17,390 bases of DNA from Cerioporus squamosus (lineage: Eukaryota; Basidiomycota; Agaricomycetes; Polyporales; Polyporaceae). Shown piece by piece: positions 1-10,055 of the stretch. The position numbers and the translations under genes are program-made. The stretch's first letter is position 1. The number at the start of each line of letters is the position of its first letter. The notes beneath the pieces were generated by a model. The model searched no databases and was not told the origin of the DNA. It was given only the letters and a program-made list of their open reading frames with translations. The stretch spans positions 1-17,390 of the forward strand of contig JABYQS010000597.1 in NCBI GenBank assembly GCA_022592435.1, in the 5' to 3' direction.

Positions 1-1160
1 CATGAGCGCGAACTGCACGAGCGGGACCCCCGCCTTGTACGACTTGGTGCAGTAATGTGTCTTCGTCAGGTCGCCGTCGCTTGCGGGGTCTGTCGGGCGT
101 GCGGAGGGCGCGGTGTCGCGTTATGCGGAGGCGATGCTACTGGGTATTGGGCGTGCTTGTGGTGGTGGGTGCGAATGCGGGAGTCACCTCATAGTGTTGA
201 CCTGGCACATCCGGCCGCATGGTGGCTGCGTCGTGGACAGGCCTGTTCAGTAAACCGCGCACCGTGATAAGGCATCGCGCACGCTAAGAAGGACCACTCA
301 CAAGGAACAAGCCATCCAAGTCCTCCCTGCTCGGCCCCCAAAATACACAAGCCCAATCAAGACCATCACCCCGATTGCGAACTTCTTCCACGCGAACCTG
401 CGTCCAGGTGGGCTCCTACTAGGGCCAGCCCGCGCTCAAGCCGCTCGTAGTCGCTGCTCCGGGGCGAGGACATGGTTTCCGCGTGGGAGCGAGCACTTGA
501 GCTGATGTGACCGACGAGGAACAGGAAGAGTGCGGTGCGGCGACCAACACTGTCCGGCCCGAAGAGGCCGACGAGGCAACGAGAGTAGTCCGACGAGTGG
601 CCGGGATGCTTACGAGGAGTTGTGGTTGCTGAGGGTCGCTGACAGTCAAGATGGGAGAGGTGCTGCGAGGCCGCCTGCGAAGTGACCTCGCCACGATTGC
701 TCGCAACAAACCGGAAGATGTTGCAAGTGCTCGCTGATGTCAAGGCATTACTGAGTGATATGTCAGATGTCTGATGAGTTCACAATCTACAGTACTGCGA
801 CTCTCACCTCCGAGCGACTTTTTGTCTGCACCGTCCCAAGTCCTAGAGCCGTAAGTAGCTGTCCCTCTGGTCGATGTCGGCTGGTCAAGTTAGTCTGGCA
901 CTGCTGACCCAGTCGCTCCAGGCTCATAAACAAGACGGCGCCCATGGTGTCCAAGAATAAGGAAATGAAATGGTGATTCCCATGCTGCAAGAACCAGGAA
1001 GTTGAACGCGCGCATGATGGACGCGAGATAGACGCGCACCGCCACGGCTGGCCATGGTACCAACTAGTACAACAGGCGGTACATGAGAGTTGAGATACTG
1101 TGTTCAGAACCACACCAAGTACTAGGTACTAGTACAAACCCTGTCCTATACCTCGCCGAG
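1..1160. other. No confident gene; weak coding-like pieces
   Basis: I cannot name a gene here. At the left edge the minus strand, read leftward from about position 81, gives an open stretch (DLTKTHYCTKSYKAGVPLVQ) that reads like a real exon of a gene leaving the window. It is too short to identify. On the plus strand, about 506-640 gives an acidic, coding-looking frame (VTDEEQEECGAATNTV onward), and about 650-738 gives another ending in a stop (GEVLRGRLRSDLATIARNK then PEDVASAR). I could not join them with a credible intron. The rest holds no recognisable domain, repeat or RNA gene. The 3' end of the minus-strand gene at 1161-2065 lies just to the right. Confidence 0.35.
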
Positions 1161-2065
1161 CTACGCAGCGCCCACAAAGCGGACATACACCGCCGCCACA
1201 GCGACGCCCAGCGCAAACGCAAAGACCAACTCCTCCATCCGACGTCTATCCAACGGCCTTCCAGTCTTCACAGAGACAGCTGACCCGTTGGCCCGCGTCG
1301 GTGCAGGTACGTTCCCATCCAGCGAAGCCTCCGCGCGCTTCATCACATCTGTGCACGTCGGGACACCCGGAGCCTGAGGGGCAGCGTGGAGCCCTGGTAT
1401 GCCATCGATGCTGCGCAAGTTCTTCTCCTCCCAGTACGCCTTGAGTCCCTTCGGTGCATGCGCGGCTTCGTCCTTCTGATCTGCGCGCTCGCGCGGGATC
1501 CAATAGTCAAGGAGCACCTGGCGGTGGCCGCGGAACTCGTAATACGGCACCGCGTACCCGCACGACTGCGAACAGATGTCAGACTTCGATTTGGGTGGAA
1601 GGGGGCGAACGGACATACTGAGCCGACTTTGTGCACGTCGATCACGATGGCCGCGCGCGAGCCTGGGCGACGATGCTCGGGAGGGATGAGCTCCTCGTAC
1701 TCCCGCGTCCCGAATTCATGCACGGTACCTGATGCGACGGTGAGATCTGCGCTAATATATGAGGCTCCTGCGAGCGTACCTATTCCGAAGAGGCGGACGA
1801 TGCGCGGCGGGCCTTCGAACGCATTGAACATGAGCGTGATGCGTCCGTTCTCGCGCAGGTGCGAGATGGTCTCGACGCCGCTGCCGGTGAGGTCCTGGTA
1901 CCATACGCGGGTCGGGGAGACATAATGGAAGGAGTCACGCACTCCCTTCGGGGAGACGTTGACGTGGGCCTCCGGGCTCAAGGGTGCGGTCGCAACCCAG
2001 AACATCTCCTGCTTGAGCATCCATGGGACGAGTTCGGGAGGAATAGAGTCGTAGAACTTGCCCAT
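1161..2065 (-). CDS. PPOX-like split-barrel flavoprotein with C-terminal membrane tail (copy 1)
   Basis: This is a pyridoxamine-5'-phosphate-oxidase-like protein of the fungal type related to yeast YLR456W/YPR172W. The family has a split-barrel fold that usually binds FMN; its true substrate is unknown. Exons on the minus strand are 2065-1780, 1728-1619 and 1565-1161, giving 266 aa. Introns are 1729-1779 (51 nt, phase 1, no in-frame stop) and 1566-1618 (53 nt, phase 0). Family-type stretches are VATAPLSPEAHVNVSPKG (about residues 24-41), RENGRITLMFNAFEG (about 71-85) with RIVRLFG, and IDVHKVGS followed by SCGYAVPYYEF across the second splice. LRSIDGIPGLH comes later. The last about 20 residues (ELVFAFALGVAVAAVYVRF) form one hydrophobic segment ending at the C-terminus, so I infer a tail anchor. 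The ATG at 2065 matches that of the paralogue at 4048, both starting MGKFYD. The reading frame is intact. Confidence 0.87.
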
Positions 2066-4047
2066 CGCTAGGTCGATAGAGCAGGGGTAGACTTAGGGTA
2101 GACACTGGGGAGATAACGGACAAGCTCCTGAGTCCTCGATGGTTATAATTCGGAGTCAGTGCAGACCGGCGACGTCTTAGCAGACGTTCAGCGTGTAGAT
2201 ACGTCGGCCGAATAGCACCTATCGCAGCACTTCCTGACGGCAGGAAGACACGAGGAGGCTGGGTTGACAAGGCACGATGACTCGAGAGGTCATATGAGCC
2301 TAAGTTTGCCGCTCCAGCAGTCCAAAGTCCTCTATGCCCAAGGATCAAAGGAGCACTAGAATCACTCACCGCAGTCCTCAGACAGTGATCCTAGCTAGCC
2401 TCTCCGTGTCCCATATGATCGTGGCGCATTCCCGTCAAGACGATCAACCAGTATACGGCAGCATTCACTGTTCAGACGAGCGTTCCTGCGACGGCAATAC
2501 TTCATTGGACTCCGTGATCACGAAGGTAACTCCTAGTACGTCAAAGGCCGGGTGGTGGTGTCGCAGCGGTAGTCCCAAGGCACTTATGATTCTAGAAAGC
2601 ATGGGTGAAGCTGCTGCAGTGTGTCGAGAGTCAGAGAAGAGAGAAGAGAGTCAATTAAACTATTACTGACTACGCTACTGATGTAAATATATCAGACTGT
2701 TGACTGACAAGTCTGACGCTCACGCAGACTGACGAGATTATAATACTCGACCCAAATCAAAATGATATTGTTGGTTAGTGCCTGCTAGCTTGGATCAATA
2801 TTATGTCAGCCACTCCCTTGAGTCCCCGACTTACACAAGTCAACCAGATGTAGCACATGTCCGAAACAAATGATAATTGTTGTCCTTTCCCTCTCCATTG
2901 ACCACGACGACGGCTACAGTAGTCACGACGATAACGATGAACGAGACTACTCTTCGCTCACGTCCTCGACGATGATGGCAGCACCGACGTGATTGTTCTA
3001 CTCAGGCTCGTTTCCTCTTCGTGCGTCGATCCGTCGACGCCGGCGCGCGCGACCAATCCTAGTTCTGCCGACAGCGTCCTGCTTTCGAAGTTCGAAGCTC
3101 GCAGCCACACTCCTGAATCAGCGATGATTAGCAGTAACAGCTACATGCTGCCTGACAGGTGCGATACGAGCCTACGCTCAGATTGTGGGTACTCGCAGTA
3201 GCGTCCCATAAGTGCAGCATCTGCTGGACAGCGGATGACGGCGCGGCCAGGTCAACTTCACTAATGACCTCGTCGATGCACCCACAAGCTTGCGCAAGGG
3301 CGATGAAGGCAGCGGTTAGACGGGTGAGTCCATGTGCTCCTGATAACTCGCATCTCCCGTGTGGTTCACAGTCGTCAGTGGCCCGGGCTGTATTCGAGCG
3401 GTCGCTCGACCTGTTGAAGTGCTCGACGCTTCGAATGCTTCACGTTAGGTGCAGATTGATGACTACGCGGAGCTCCTATCTGCATCTCCCGTGGGTCGTC
3501 GACAAGTCGAGGAGGTTTTCCGGGGATGTCGAGCAGGACGAGTCGGACATGGCAGCAGGGGGTTGTGCGCCATCGTGAGCTAGATGGGCTCAGGATGGTC
3601 TGAGGTGCGTAACGTTGATGTCGATGTGCACCCATTCTTATGCCCGATCTGTATACTCTCAGCTTGCATTCGTCCACCCCACGTCTGATGTATGCGTCGC
3701 GGTCGGGCTCTGGAGTCCTGAGGCCTTGAGCTGCTATCCTCCCCATGGCTGCGTACGATTACATCCAGCCTTCTCGCATCACTGATACGTGCGCGTATTA
3801 GCACCTGTATCTGTAGCGCATACAATGTGTCATACAATCATCCCCTCCCCTACGAGCGCGCTCCTCGTGCGCCATACGGACTTCGTGACCTTCCCGCGCT
3901 CTTACGCTTCGGTAGGCTCGTCAGCGTCAACTGCAGTTGCTTTCGTCCAATATCATCCTGCCACTATCGGTTTGGCACTCTGGGTATGTCACTTGTCACT
4001 TCTCCATGCCGACTGACGTCCGCCCAGGTTGATTCCATAGACACAAG
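2066..4047. other. Divergent intergenic region between the two PPOX-like paralogues
   Basis: About 2 kb lies between two genes transcribed away from each other, so both promoters must be here. I recognise no conserved gene, RNA or transposon. AT-richer sequence occurs around 2640-2900. The open frames present show no family motif. The best candidate for a real but unknown exon is a minus-strand frame at about 3439-3128, listed separately. Confidence 0.5.
3128..3439 (-). other. Possible exon of an unidentified minus-strand gene
   Basis: The minus strand is open for 104 codons ending with TAA at 3128-3130. It has no ATG near its 5' end, so if real it would be an internal or terminal exon. A segment reading TRLTAAFIALAQACGCIDEV and then ISEVDLAAPSSAVQQMLHLW has the look of an amphipathic helical protein rather than random translation. 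I recognise no family. An ATG at 3550 (MSDSSCSTSPENLLDL) could belong to an upstream exon, but I cannot place a convincing intron. Chance openness is a serious alternative. Confidence 0.2.
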
Positions 4048-5042
4048 ATGGGCAAGTTCTACGACTGCGTTCCAGAGGAGCTCGTCCCATGGATCAAGAG
4101 GCAAGAGATGTTCTTCGTCGCGACCGCCCCGTTGAGCGGATCGGGACATGTGAACCTCTCTCCCAAAGGCCTGAGAGGGACGCTGCACATCGTAGACAAG
4201 ACGCGCGTGTGGTACGAGGACCTGAGTGGCAGCGGTACGTCTCATAACCTCTAGGTCGCCTCAGAGCACAGCTCACTGAGACCGCAGGGGTGGAGACGAT
4301 CTCCCACCTTCGGGAGAATGGGAGGATCACCATCATGTTCTGCGCATTCGAGGGTGCTGCACGCATCGTCAGGCTCTTCGGCACTGGCAAAGTCTACGAG
4401 TTCGGCACACCGGAGTATTTCGAGCTCATCCCCCCGAGCAGCGTCTCTCCGGGTCTCGTGCGGCGATCGTGATGGACGTGCACAAAGCGAACAGCGTACG
4501 CTCATATCTCACTGCTTTTCTCTTCTCACGTTCTCTGATTTGCTCTCGATGCCTGCTAGTCATGCGGGTACGCCGTGCCACTTTACACGTTCAAGCAGGA
4601 TCGGAGTACCTTGCTGAAGTGGTCGGACAAGGTGGAGAAGCTCGACGAGAAGTTCGCAGAAGACAAGGGCTACGCGACCGGCCCCACCGAGGAGCTGCCC
4701 GTCAGCCCCGATGATGAGGCCAACACGAGGATATACCCCGAGCGCAGCATGAAGTGGTGGTGGGCGAAGACGAACCTGCGCTCGATCGACGGTCTCCCCG
4801 GCCTCCATACTGCCCACGTCGCGGACGCGGTTCCGAAGGCGACTGTACATCTTGGAGGCGCCGGTGAGCCTCCGAGCGACGGCACCGTCGTCGTATTGGG
4901 GAACAGGATCCCGGAGGAGACGATGACGGCGTTGTTGGTCCCTGCCAGTAGGGAGGAGGTCGTCCGGCTGGTGCTCGCCGTGACGTTGGGCGTGTTGGTT
5001 GCCGCGGTGTATGTCCAGGTCGTCGTAGTGCCCGCGTGTTGA
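4048..5042 (+). CDS. PPOX-like split-barrel flavoprotein with C-terminal membrane tail (copy 2, frame broken)
   Basis: This is a paralogue of the gene at 1161-2065, facing away from it. Exons are 4048-4234, 4288-4495 and 4560-5042; introns are 4235-4287 (53 nt, phase 1) and 4496-4559 (64 nt, phase 0). It would encode about 292 aa if the frame were continuous. Shared stretches include MGKFYD, VATAPLSGSGHVNLSPKG, RENGRITIMFCAFEG, SCGYAVPLYTF and LRSIDGLPGLH. It ends in a hydrophobic tail (VVRLVLAVTLGVLVAAVYVQ). The middle region is longer than in copy 1 (charged, about 30 extra residues). In exon 2 the frame that reads EYFELIPP does not continue. The homologous continuation (GSRAAIVMDVHK) is one base out of register, and the break sits at the six-C run 4430-4435. 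Either the gene is inactivated or the C run is one base short in the consensus. Everything else looks functional, so I keep it as a CDS. Confidence 0.78.
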
Positions 5043-5877
5043 GCCCGTCACGGTGCGTCTTGATCCACAGAGCCTAGCCTGATCGCTGACTTTTGCTATC
5101 ATTCATAGGGGTGCTGTCTTGTAGTTGTATTCAAATGCAAGAGTCTCAAGTCAATGTACGTCTGTCTCTAACTTCTTTGTGACTGCGCAAGCTTATCAAG
5201 TGTTGTGCATACTGATAGGGACCACGACGTCGGAGGCTCGGGATGAGGTACCTCAAGTTGGTCGTAATCACAAGTCACGTCCCCTGAGTGTCGGACTGTC
5301 GTCCCCTTATCTGGTGTACTCACCGTCAAGCGTCTTATTCAAGCTGCCTCAACCACATTCTCCTGTGGCCAAATCCTGGTACGGGACGGGCGTCCGCGGC
5401 CCGAAGCCACAGTCTGAGGCTTCAAGTCGAAGATACGGATTTGTAGTACACTCGTTTCCGGGCAACACTGTCAATATTGGATAGCCATCAGCACTCTACC
5501 AACGTCACAACGCTCTCGATCGAACAGGAGTGTTGCTCAAGAGTCGCTACCTAGAATGTACTTATCGTGCAGTGTGGACTGACTGTTCGGGGCGGTGAAC
5601 TCATAGGTCATCCGGCGCCTATGACACCGCGAACCCTCGTCTCCCTCTGGTCTCCAATGAATGATGCATGTTGAGCTCGCGTAGCTACATTTACCTAACA
5701 CTAGTTCTCATGCCCTCCGAAACAAGGCGTGCCCTGGCCCCTTGCATGGTCCTCGACATGCTTGGTGAGTGTCCCTTTCGACGTTGGCTTCCGTTCTGAC
5801 TATGTAGCACAGCATATCAACCTCGAGGCCTAGACTACATATGTACTGGCAGATGTATCATCCGAGTCGATGAAGGT

Positions 5878-5915
5878 ACAGGGCCTCAGGCCCATTATGA
5901 CAGGGCCACAGGCCC
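5878..5915. repeat. Pair of near-identical palindromic boxes 22 bp apart
   Basis: ACAGGGCCTCAGGCCC (5878-5893) and ACAGGGCCACAGGCCC (5900-5915) differ at one base, and their starts are 22 bp apart, close to two helical turns. The first contains perfect 6-bp inverted arms (GGGCCT/AGGCCC) around one base; the second has 5-bp arms around three bases. They lie about 300 bp upstream of the ATG at 6211. The geometry would suit a pair of binding sites for a dimeric regulator, but that is inference; a small hairpin repeat is the alternative. Confidence 0.45.
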
Positions 5916-6037
5916 GGAGGTTCTGAGGATGCCGGAACGTCGGCTGCCCTATTGAGGATAGAAGCCCTCGGAGACGCGATCGCGATCGGGGGGAGCGGAT
6001 ATTAGCTTCAAGCTCTGCCGCCGCCTCCAGCGACCCC

Positions 6038-6046
6038 TTATTAAAG
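6038..6046 (+). promoter_or_regulatory. TATA-like element upstream of the glycosyltransferase gene
   Basis: TTATTAAAG lies about 165 bp before the ATG at 6211, within a GC-richer stretch and followed by pyrimidine-rich sequence typical of fungal transcription starts. It is supported only by position and composition. Confidence 0.3.
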
Positions 6047-6210
6047 TGTCGCCCGCTTTCGAGCTCAGAGGATTCTGTTTCTTCCCGTCACCAAGATAGC
6101 TTCCGTTCTGACCTGGCGCGAGCCGTTCGTCCTTTGTGGCCTACCGTCACGACCTATTCTCTTCCTTGAACCTTGTCCGATACACCTCTTGACTGTACCT
6201 TGACGCGGTC

Positions 6211-8100
6211 ATGCAAGACCCGGAGCGACTTCACCAGACATCCAGCGCCCGCTACTCTGAGGAAGACTCGGGATCCGACAGCAGTTTCGAAGACAACCAG
6301 CCCACTGGTCCTCTCCTCTCTGCAACTTCAAGATTCCTCTCGTCAGGTTGGAGCCCTAACAAGGAATCGTTTAGCTTCCCCATGTCTCCCAGCAGCTCGT
6401 CATTCTCTTGGCCGACGCGTTGGAACCTACCACGCTCATTCCGACGACGATATGTTGTCGCTGCCGTTCTTTCCCTTATCACACTCTCCAGTGTCCCTGT
6501 CTTCATGTCCTCCGGCATCCATTCGCCCGTGGAACGGATCCCCGCACAGCCGAAAAACCCCGTTCCGTTTCATCCCCCGACACTCGACACTTCGCCTCCC
6601 GTTGTGCACACCCCTATAGAAGAGACAGAGATTACGGAAGACTCGCTTCCCGTTCACTTGCAGCCAGATACGCACCTCGAGGGTTGGACGGCTACCGCGC
6701 ACTTCAGGGGTATGTCGTATGCCTCCATCCTCACTTTCACTCCTGACGCGACCGACGATAGACAGTCTGAGGAATGACACGGGCTACCTGACGTCTTTCC
6801 TGTCGGCTGGTTGGAGTGAGTGACCCCTTAGTATGTCTGTGCCTAGGTTGACTGTGCCGCCTAGCTAATGACCAGATCACCATTGGCAACCTCATATACC
6901 TCGCTATCATCACTGGCCGAATACCCATTCTTCCTCCGTTCACGTCCTACATCAATGGAAATCCCATGCCGTTCTCGCAGATTTTCGATGTACCCCGCAT
7001 GGTCATGGCGCTCAATATCCCGATCCTCGAGTGGCACATGGTTAAGGATCTCGATCTTGCGCGGAGGGAGAACACGTTTGACGAGATCGGATGCTGGAAC
7101 GTGTGGGAGGTGGACGACCTACACCCCCCGGAAAACGAGAGAGGGCCGCGTGGAAGCGTCACGCCCTCGTTGCTGAATCTCGGTACGTCCGTTCGCGAGC
7201 AAATCCACTTGACAATCGCTGACGTACGTGTACCAGATATTTCGTACACCCGGGTGCCAAAATCCGTGAAGCTCATTCCAGATTACGAACATGACTCACA
7301 CTCGACGTACTGGTCGCTTGCCCGACTGGCCTTCCCCGAGGAGCGGAAGCGAGTCTTGGACAAGCCTGACGAGCACCCTACACGCCCCTCTTCACGTAGT
7401 GGGGTCATGCTTCCGCCCGACGAGCAGCTCGCATGCTTCGACTTCCTTTACTTCCTCTGCGCAGTAGAGGTGAGTCATCGTTTCGCTCTCGTTCGTGCCC
7501 AGTACAGAAGCGCTAAGAATCGTGTAGCCCTTCGACGCCTTCGAGCGCGACTACAGTCCCATGTGGCGCGACGTGATGGCGCATGCCCACTGGACTCGCG
7601 AGACCAGGCAGCTCGCGCAGGGCTACATCCGGAAGACACTTCGCCTCGAAGCCGATGCGACCATCCCGCCTTTCATCACCATCCATGCCCGTCACGGCGA
7701 TTTTGCAGGATGGTGCGGCGACGTGCCTCCGGCAGATTGCTTCGCGCCGCTGTCCGCGTTCGCGCGGCGCGTGCGCGAGATTCAGGACGAGCTGCGCGAG
7801 CGGCACGGGATCTACGTGCACCACGTCCTCATGACCAGCGACGAGAAGGATCCGCTGTGGTGGGAGAGCGTGCGCGAGCGCGGATGGACCCGCGTCGACC
7901 ACGACAGCTTGGGGACCGCGCAGGACCACGGGAATTGGTACCCTGTTATCGTGGATGCCGTTATACAGTCTTTGGGGATGGGCTTCATAGGTACCGACCG
8001 TTCGACATTCTCGCACATGGCGAGGTTGCGGGTTAACGATTGGAATCATGGCGCGACGAGGATGGTCAAGTGGGGTTATATTGGTGCGGACAACCACTGA
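6211..8100 (+). CDS. Fucosyltransferase-like type II membrane glycosyltransferase
   Basis: This belongs to the fungal group related to GDP-fucose protein O-fucosyltransferases (PF10250-like). Such enzymes would transfer a sugar, probably fucose from GDP-fucose, in the Golgi or ER lumen; the acceptor is unknown. Exons are 6211-6709, 6762-6815, 6865-7182, 7237-7469 and 7528-8100, with introns of 52, 49, 54 and 58 nt. They join in frame to 558 aa. The Ser-rich cytoplasmic N-terminus (1-79) is followed by one membrane helix (about 81-100, YVVAAVLSLITLSSVPVFMS), then a Pro-rich stem. The catalytic region shows RNDTGYLTSF and GWTNDQITIGNLIYL across splices 1 and 2. HARHGD (421-426) matches the HxRxGD donor-binding motif, and GTDRSTFS (523-530) matches the C-terminal conserved motif. 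It ends KWGYIGADNH. The third intron (7183-7236) is 54 nt without an in-frame stop, so its retention would insert 18 residues. The frame is intact. The last 190 bp are duplicated at 10056-10245. Confidence 0.9.
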
Positions 8101-10055
8101 ATGGTTTGGGAGGAGTCGCGATATTGTAATACGTGATTGTGAGTTTCGATCTTATGCGTGGTCATAGAGTGTTCTGCTATTGTATCCTTAGCACTCTGCA
8201 GTATACGATAATACTATTTCGTCTGTCATCATGATGAATCAGACGCGCCGGAAACTATTACATAGAGTTGGACCTTAGACGCCTGACCCATGCCGAGAAG
8301 TCGCTCTCGGAGTCCAGAGAGGCGTCCACCGTCTGCGCGGTTGCTGTCGTAGGCCACGTTGGCTGCCAGCTGGGGGTTGCCCGAGTAACACCCCCGCCAG
8401 ATGCAACACCGAGGCTCTGGCCCATGAGCAACAGGAGGTCCTCGATCCGCTGAAGGCGAGTGTCCATCGAGCTCATTCGTCCCTCGAGCTGCCCAAGCCG
8501 CTCGTCCATCTTCAGCCCCAGCCTCGTCTTCACGAACTCGACCTTCTCGTCGACGGAGACGAAACTCCGGTCGAACTTGTACTGCATCTCCTTCAGGCTC
8601 CCCTCCATCGTGTTCATCCGAGCGTCGATCATCGCTCGCTCTAAGGCTGCCGGGTCCTGTGCGAGCTCCTGCACCTGCACTCTGACGAGCGCGTGCGTGG
8701 CTTTGTGCTTGTCCGCTGCGAAGCCGCCGTGCTTAATATCGCAGGCAGTACAGATGAAGATCCCGCCACCGGACTCAGGGCTTGAATCTGCGAACCACGC
8801 ATAGTCATTCAGTACGACTGTCACATGAGGACTACGGACCCGGGCGCACCTTTGCAGTCGATGCAGAACCAGCAAGGCTGTGATACTTGATCACCGCACT
8901 TGACGCAACTCGGTGGCTTGCGTGGTGGCTCGGGCTGAGTCTCCGTCGCTGCCTGCGCATCTGGTTTTGCGGACGATGGATCATGCTCTACCGTGTCCTC
9001 CAGGATCTTGCGAGCTACCTTGAGGGCCTCCGTAGCTGCCCGATGTGCTGGCCCGAATTCCCTGATCGAGTGTAGGGCGATGCGGACCTTGAACATGTCG
9101 TGGGATGGCAGGTGAGGGGTAACGAGGTCGTCCCGTACGTCGGTACCGACTACTTTCGCGCAGCACTCCGGCTTGTCGCATAGGTCGATGGTGTCCGTGG
9201 TGCCGCATGACAGACACATGACGCGTCCACCTCGGATATGCCTCCCGCACGCGTCGCACGAAATCATACTTGGAGTGATGCTTCAGTGAGCGATATAACA
9301 TGGCCAAAGCAAGCAGACTCACAAATGATCAGGAACGCTGCGCATCCGGACGTCGAGGAAGATCTGGTACAGAGAGGCTTCTTCGGGTGTGTTCCTTCGA
9401 TAGCATCCTGAGAGCATACTCTCTTCTTCGGCAGTGAGCTTGCCCAACGCCTGTTTGTGCCGGAGTCTCAGGTACTCCTTCCCGTTCTCCCAGCGTTGTT
9501 GAAGCCATGTCCAGGAATGTAATCGCCGGGCGACATCGAAGCGGACCGCATTGCACGCGAACTTCCACAACGCGCGGCACTTGTTCGCATCCAACTCCGC
9601 CGGCGAGGGCCAGAACTTCATCGCATCTGCGGATAGCCGCTTATACATGAAGTTGAGATCACCATAACCACACTTCCAGTTGCACAAGAGGGTGGTGCCG
9701 TTCGATGAAAGACTTCCGCGGAAGGTTTCCGAGTCGAACCGGGACTTGTAGATCCTGGTGAACACATAGGTGACCTTTCCGCTCTCTCCGTCGACCGTGT
9801 ACCCTCCGGTGATATCCCAAGCGTGCCCAGTCGTGGCAAACCCGGAAGCCTGGAAGCGCTTTGCATCTGAGGGAGAGGCATGGAAATCGATGCAGTCCAT
9901 TTCAGTGTAAGGAAAGAGCCTGTCGGTATAGCAGAATCCCGACCACTGCCCGAGGCTGGTAACAAGGTCTCGCATTTGAGTATGGCCCCTCATTCGATAT
10001 GACAAGAATATGACTTACATGGCTCGAATATGTGGATCCGCCTGAGCGTCGGCTT
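7911..10055. repeat. Tandem duplication, left unit (2145 bp)
   Basis: This directly repeats the next 2148 bp at about 99% identity. It holds the end of the glycosyltransferase gene (7911-8100), the 157-bp convergent spacer and the last exons of the EF-hand/ZZ gene (8258-10055). The unit is preceded by GCTT (7907-7910), the same four bases that end it (10052-10055) and that end the right unit (12200-12203). That is microhomology at the breakpoint. No transposon end or target-site duplication is visible. Confidence 0.95.
8258..10018 (-). pseudogene. Truncated 3' copy of the EF-hand/ZZ gene
   Basis: This is a duplicate of the last three full exons of the gene at 10404-15221. Exons are 9955-9323, 9268-8850 and 8787-8258, with introns 9956-10018, 9269-9322 and 8788-8849 at the same places. 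It keeps the LGQWSGFCYT region, both zinc-binding modules (CDACGRHIRGGRVMCLSC and SCVKCGDQVSQPCWFCIDC with ICTACD and HKATH) and the C-terminal coiled coil. The frames are open throughout. The Goodbye-like N-terminus and EF-hand are missing. Against the full copy I count 11 substitutions in the last two exons, changing about seven residues (for example A/S, I/L, P/A and E/D) with no stop. The 5' end joins in frame to the antisense of a glycosyltransferase fragment (see 10019-10242). It may be transcribed as a new chimera, but I see no promoter, so I class it as a gene fragment. Confidence 0.85.

Larger units (their letters stand above)
5043..6210. other. Intergenic: 3' flank of PPOX-like copy 2 and promoter of the glycosyltransferase gene
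   Basis: Two genes in the same orientation are separated by about 1.17 kb. An open plus-strand frame at 5125-5484 shows no family features and I do not accept it as a gene. Near the right end are the palindrome pair at 5878-5915, a GCGATCGCGATCG palindromic stretch at 5976-5988 and a TATA-like TTATTAAAG at 6038-6046. Confidence 0.5.

Noticed and set aside
2629..2655. Purine-rich GAGTCAGAGAAGAG tract as a microsatellite or regulatory element
   Set aside because: It is short and imperfect with no clear repeat unit, so nothing specific can be claimed.
5125..5484. Plus-strand ORF of 119 codons as a gene
   Set aside because: It shows no family motif, its composition looks like non-coding sequence, and it lies in the 3' flank of the PPOX-like gene.
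7513..8097. Long minus-strand ORF (194 codons) opposite the last glycosyltransferase exon
   Set aside because: It is the antisense shadow of a GC-rich, clearly coding exon with conserved motifs on the plus strand, and it starts at a non-ATG codon. Its duplicated piece matters only at the junction.
8460..8804. Plus-strand ORF repeated at 10606-11031
   Set aside because: It is the reverse strand of the coiled-coil exon of the EF-hand/ZZ gene. Conservation between copies comes from the duplication, not from coding.
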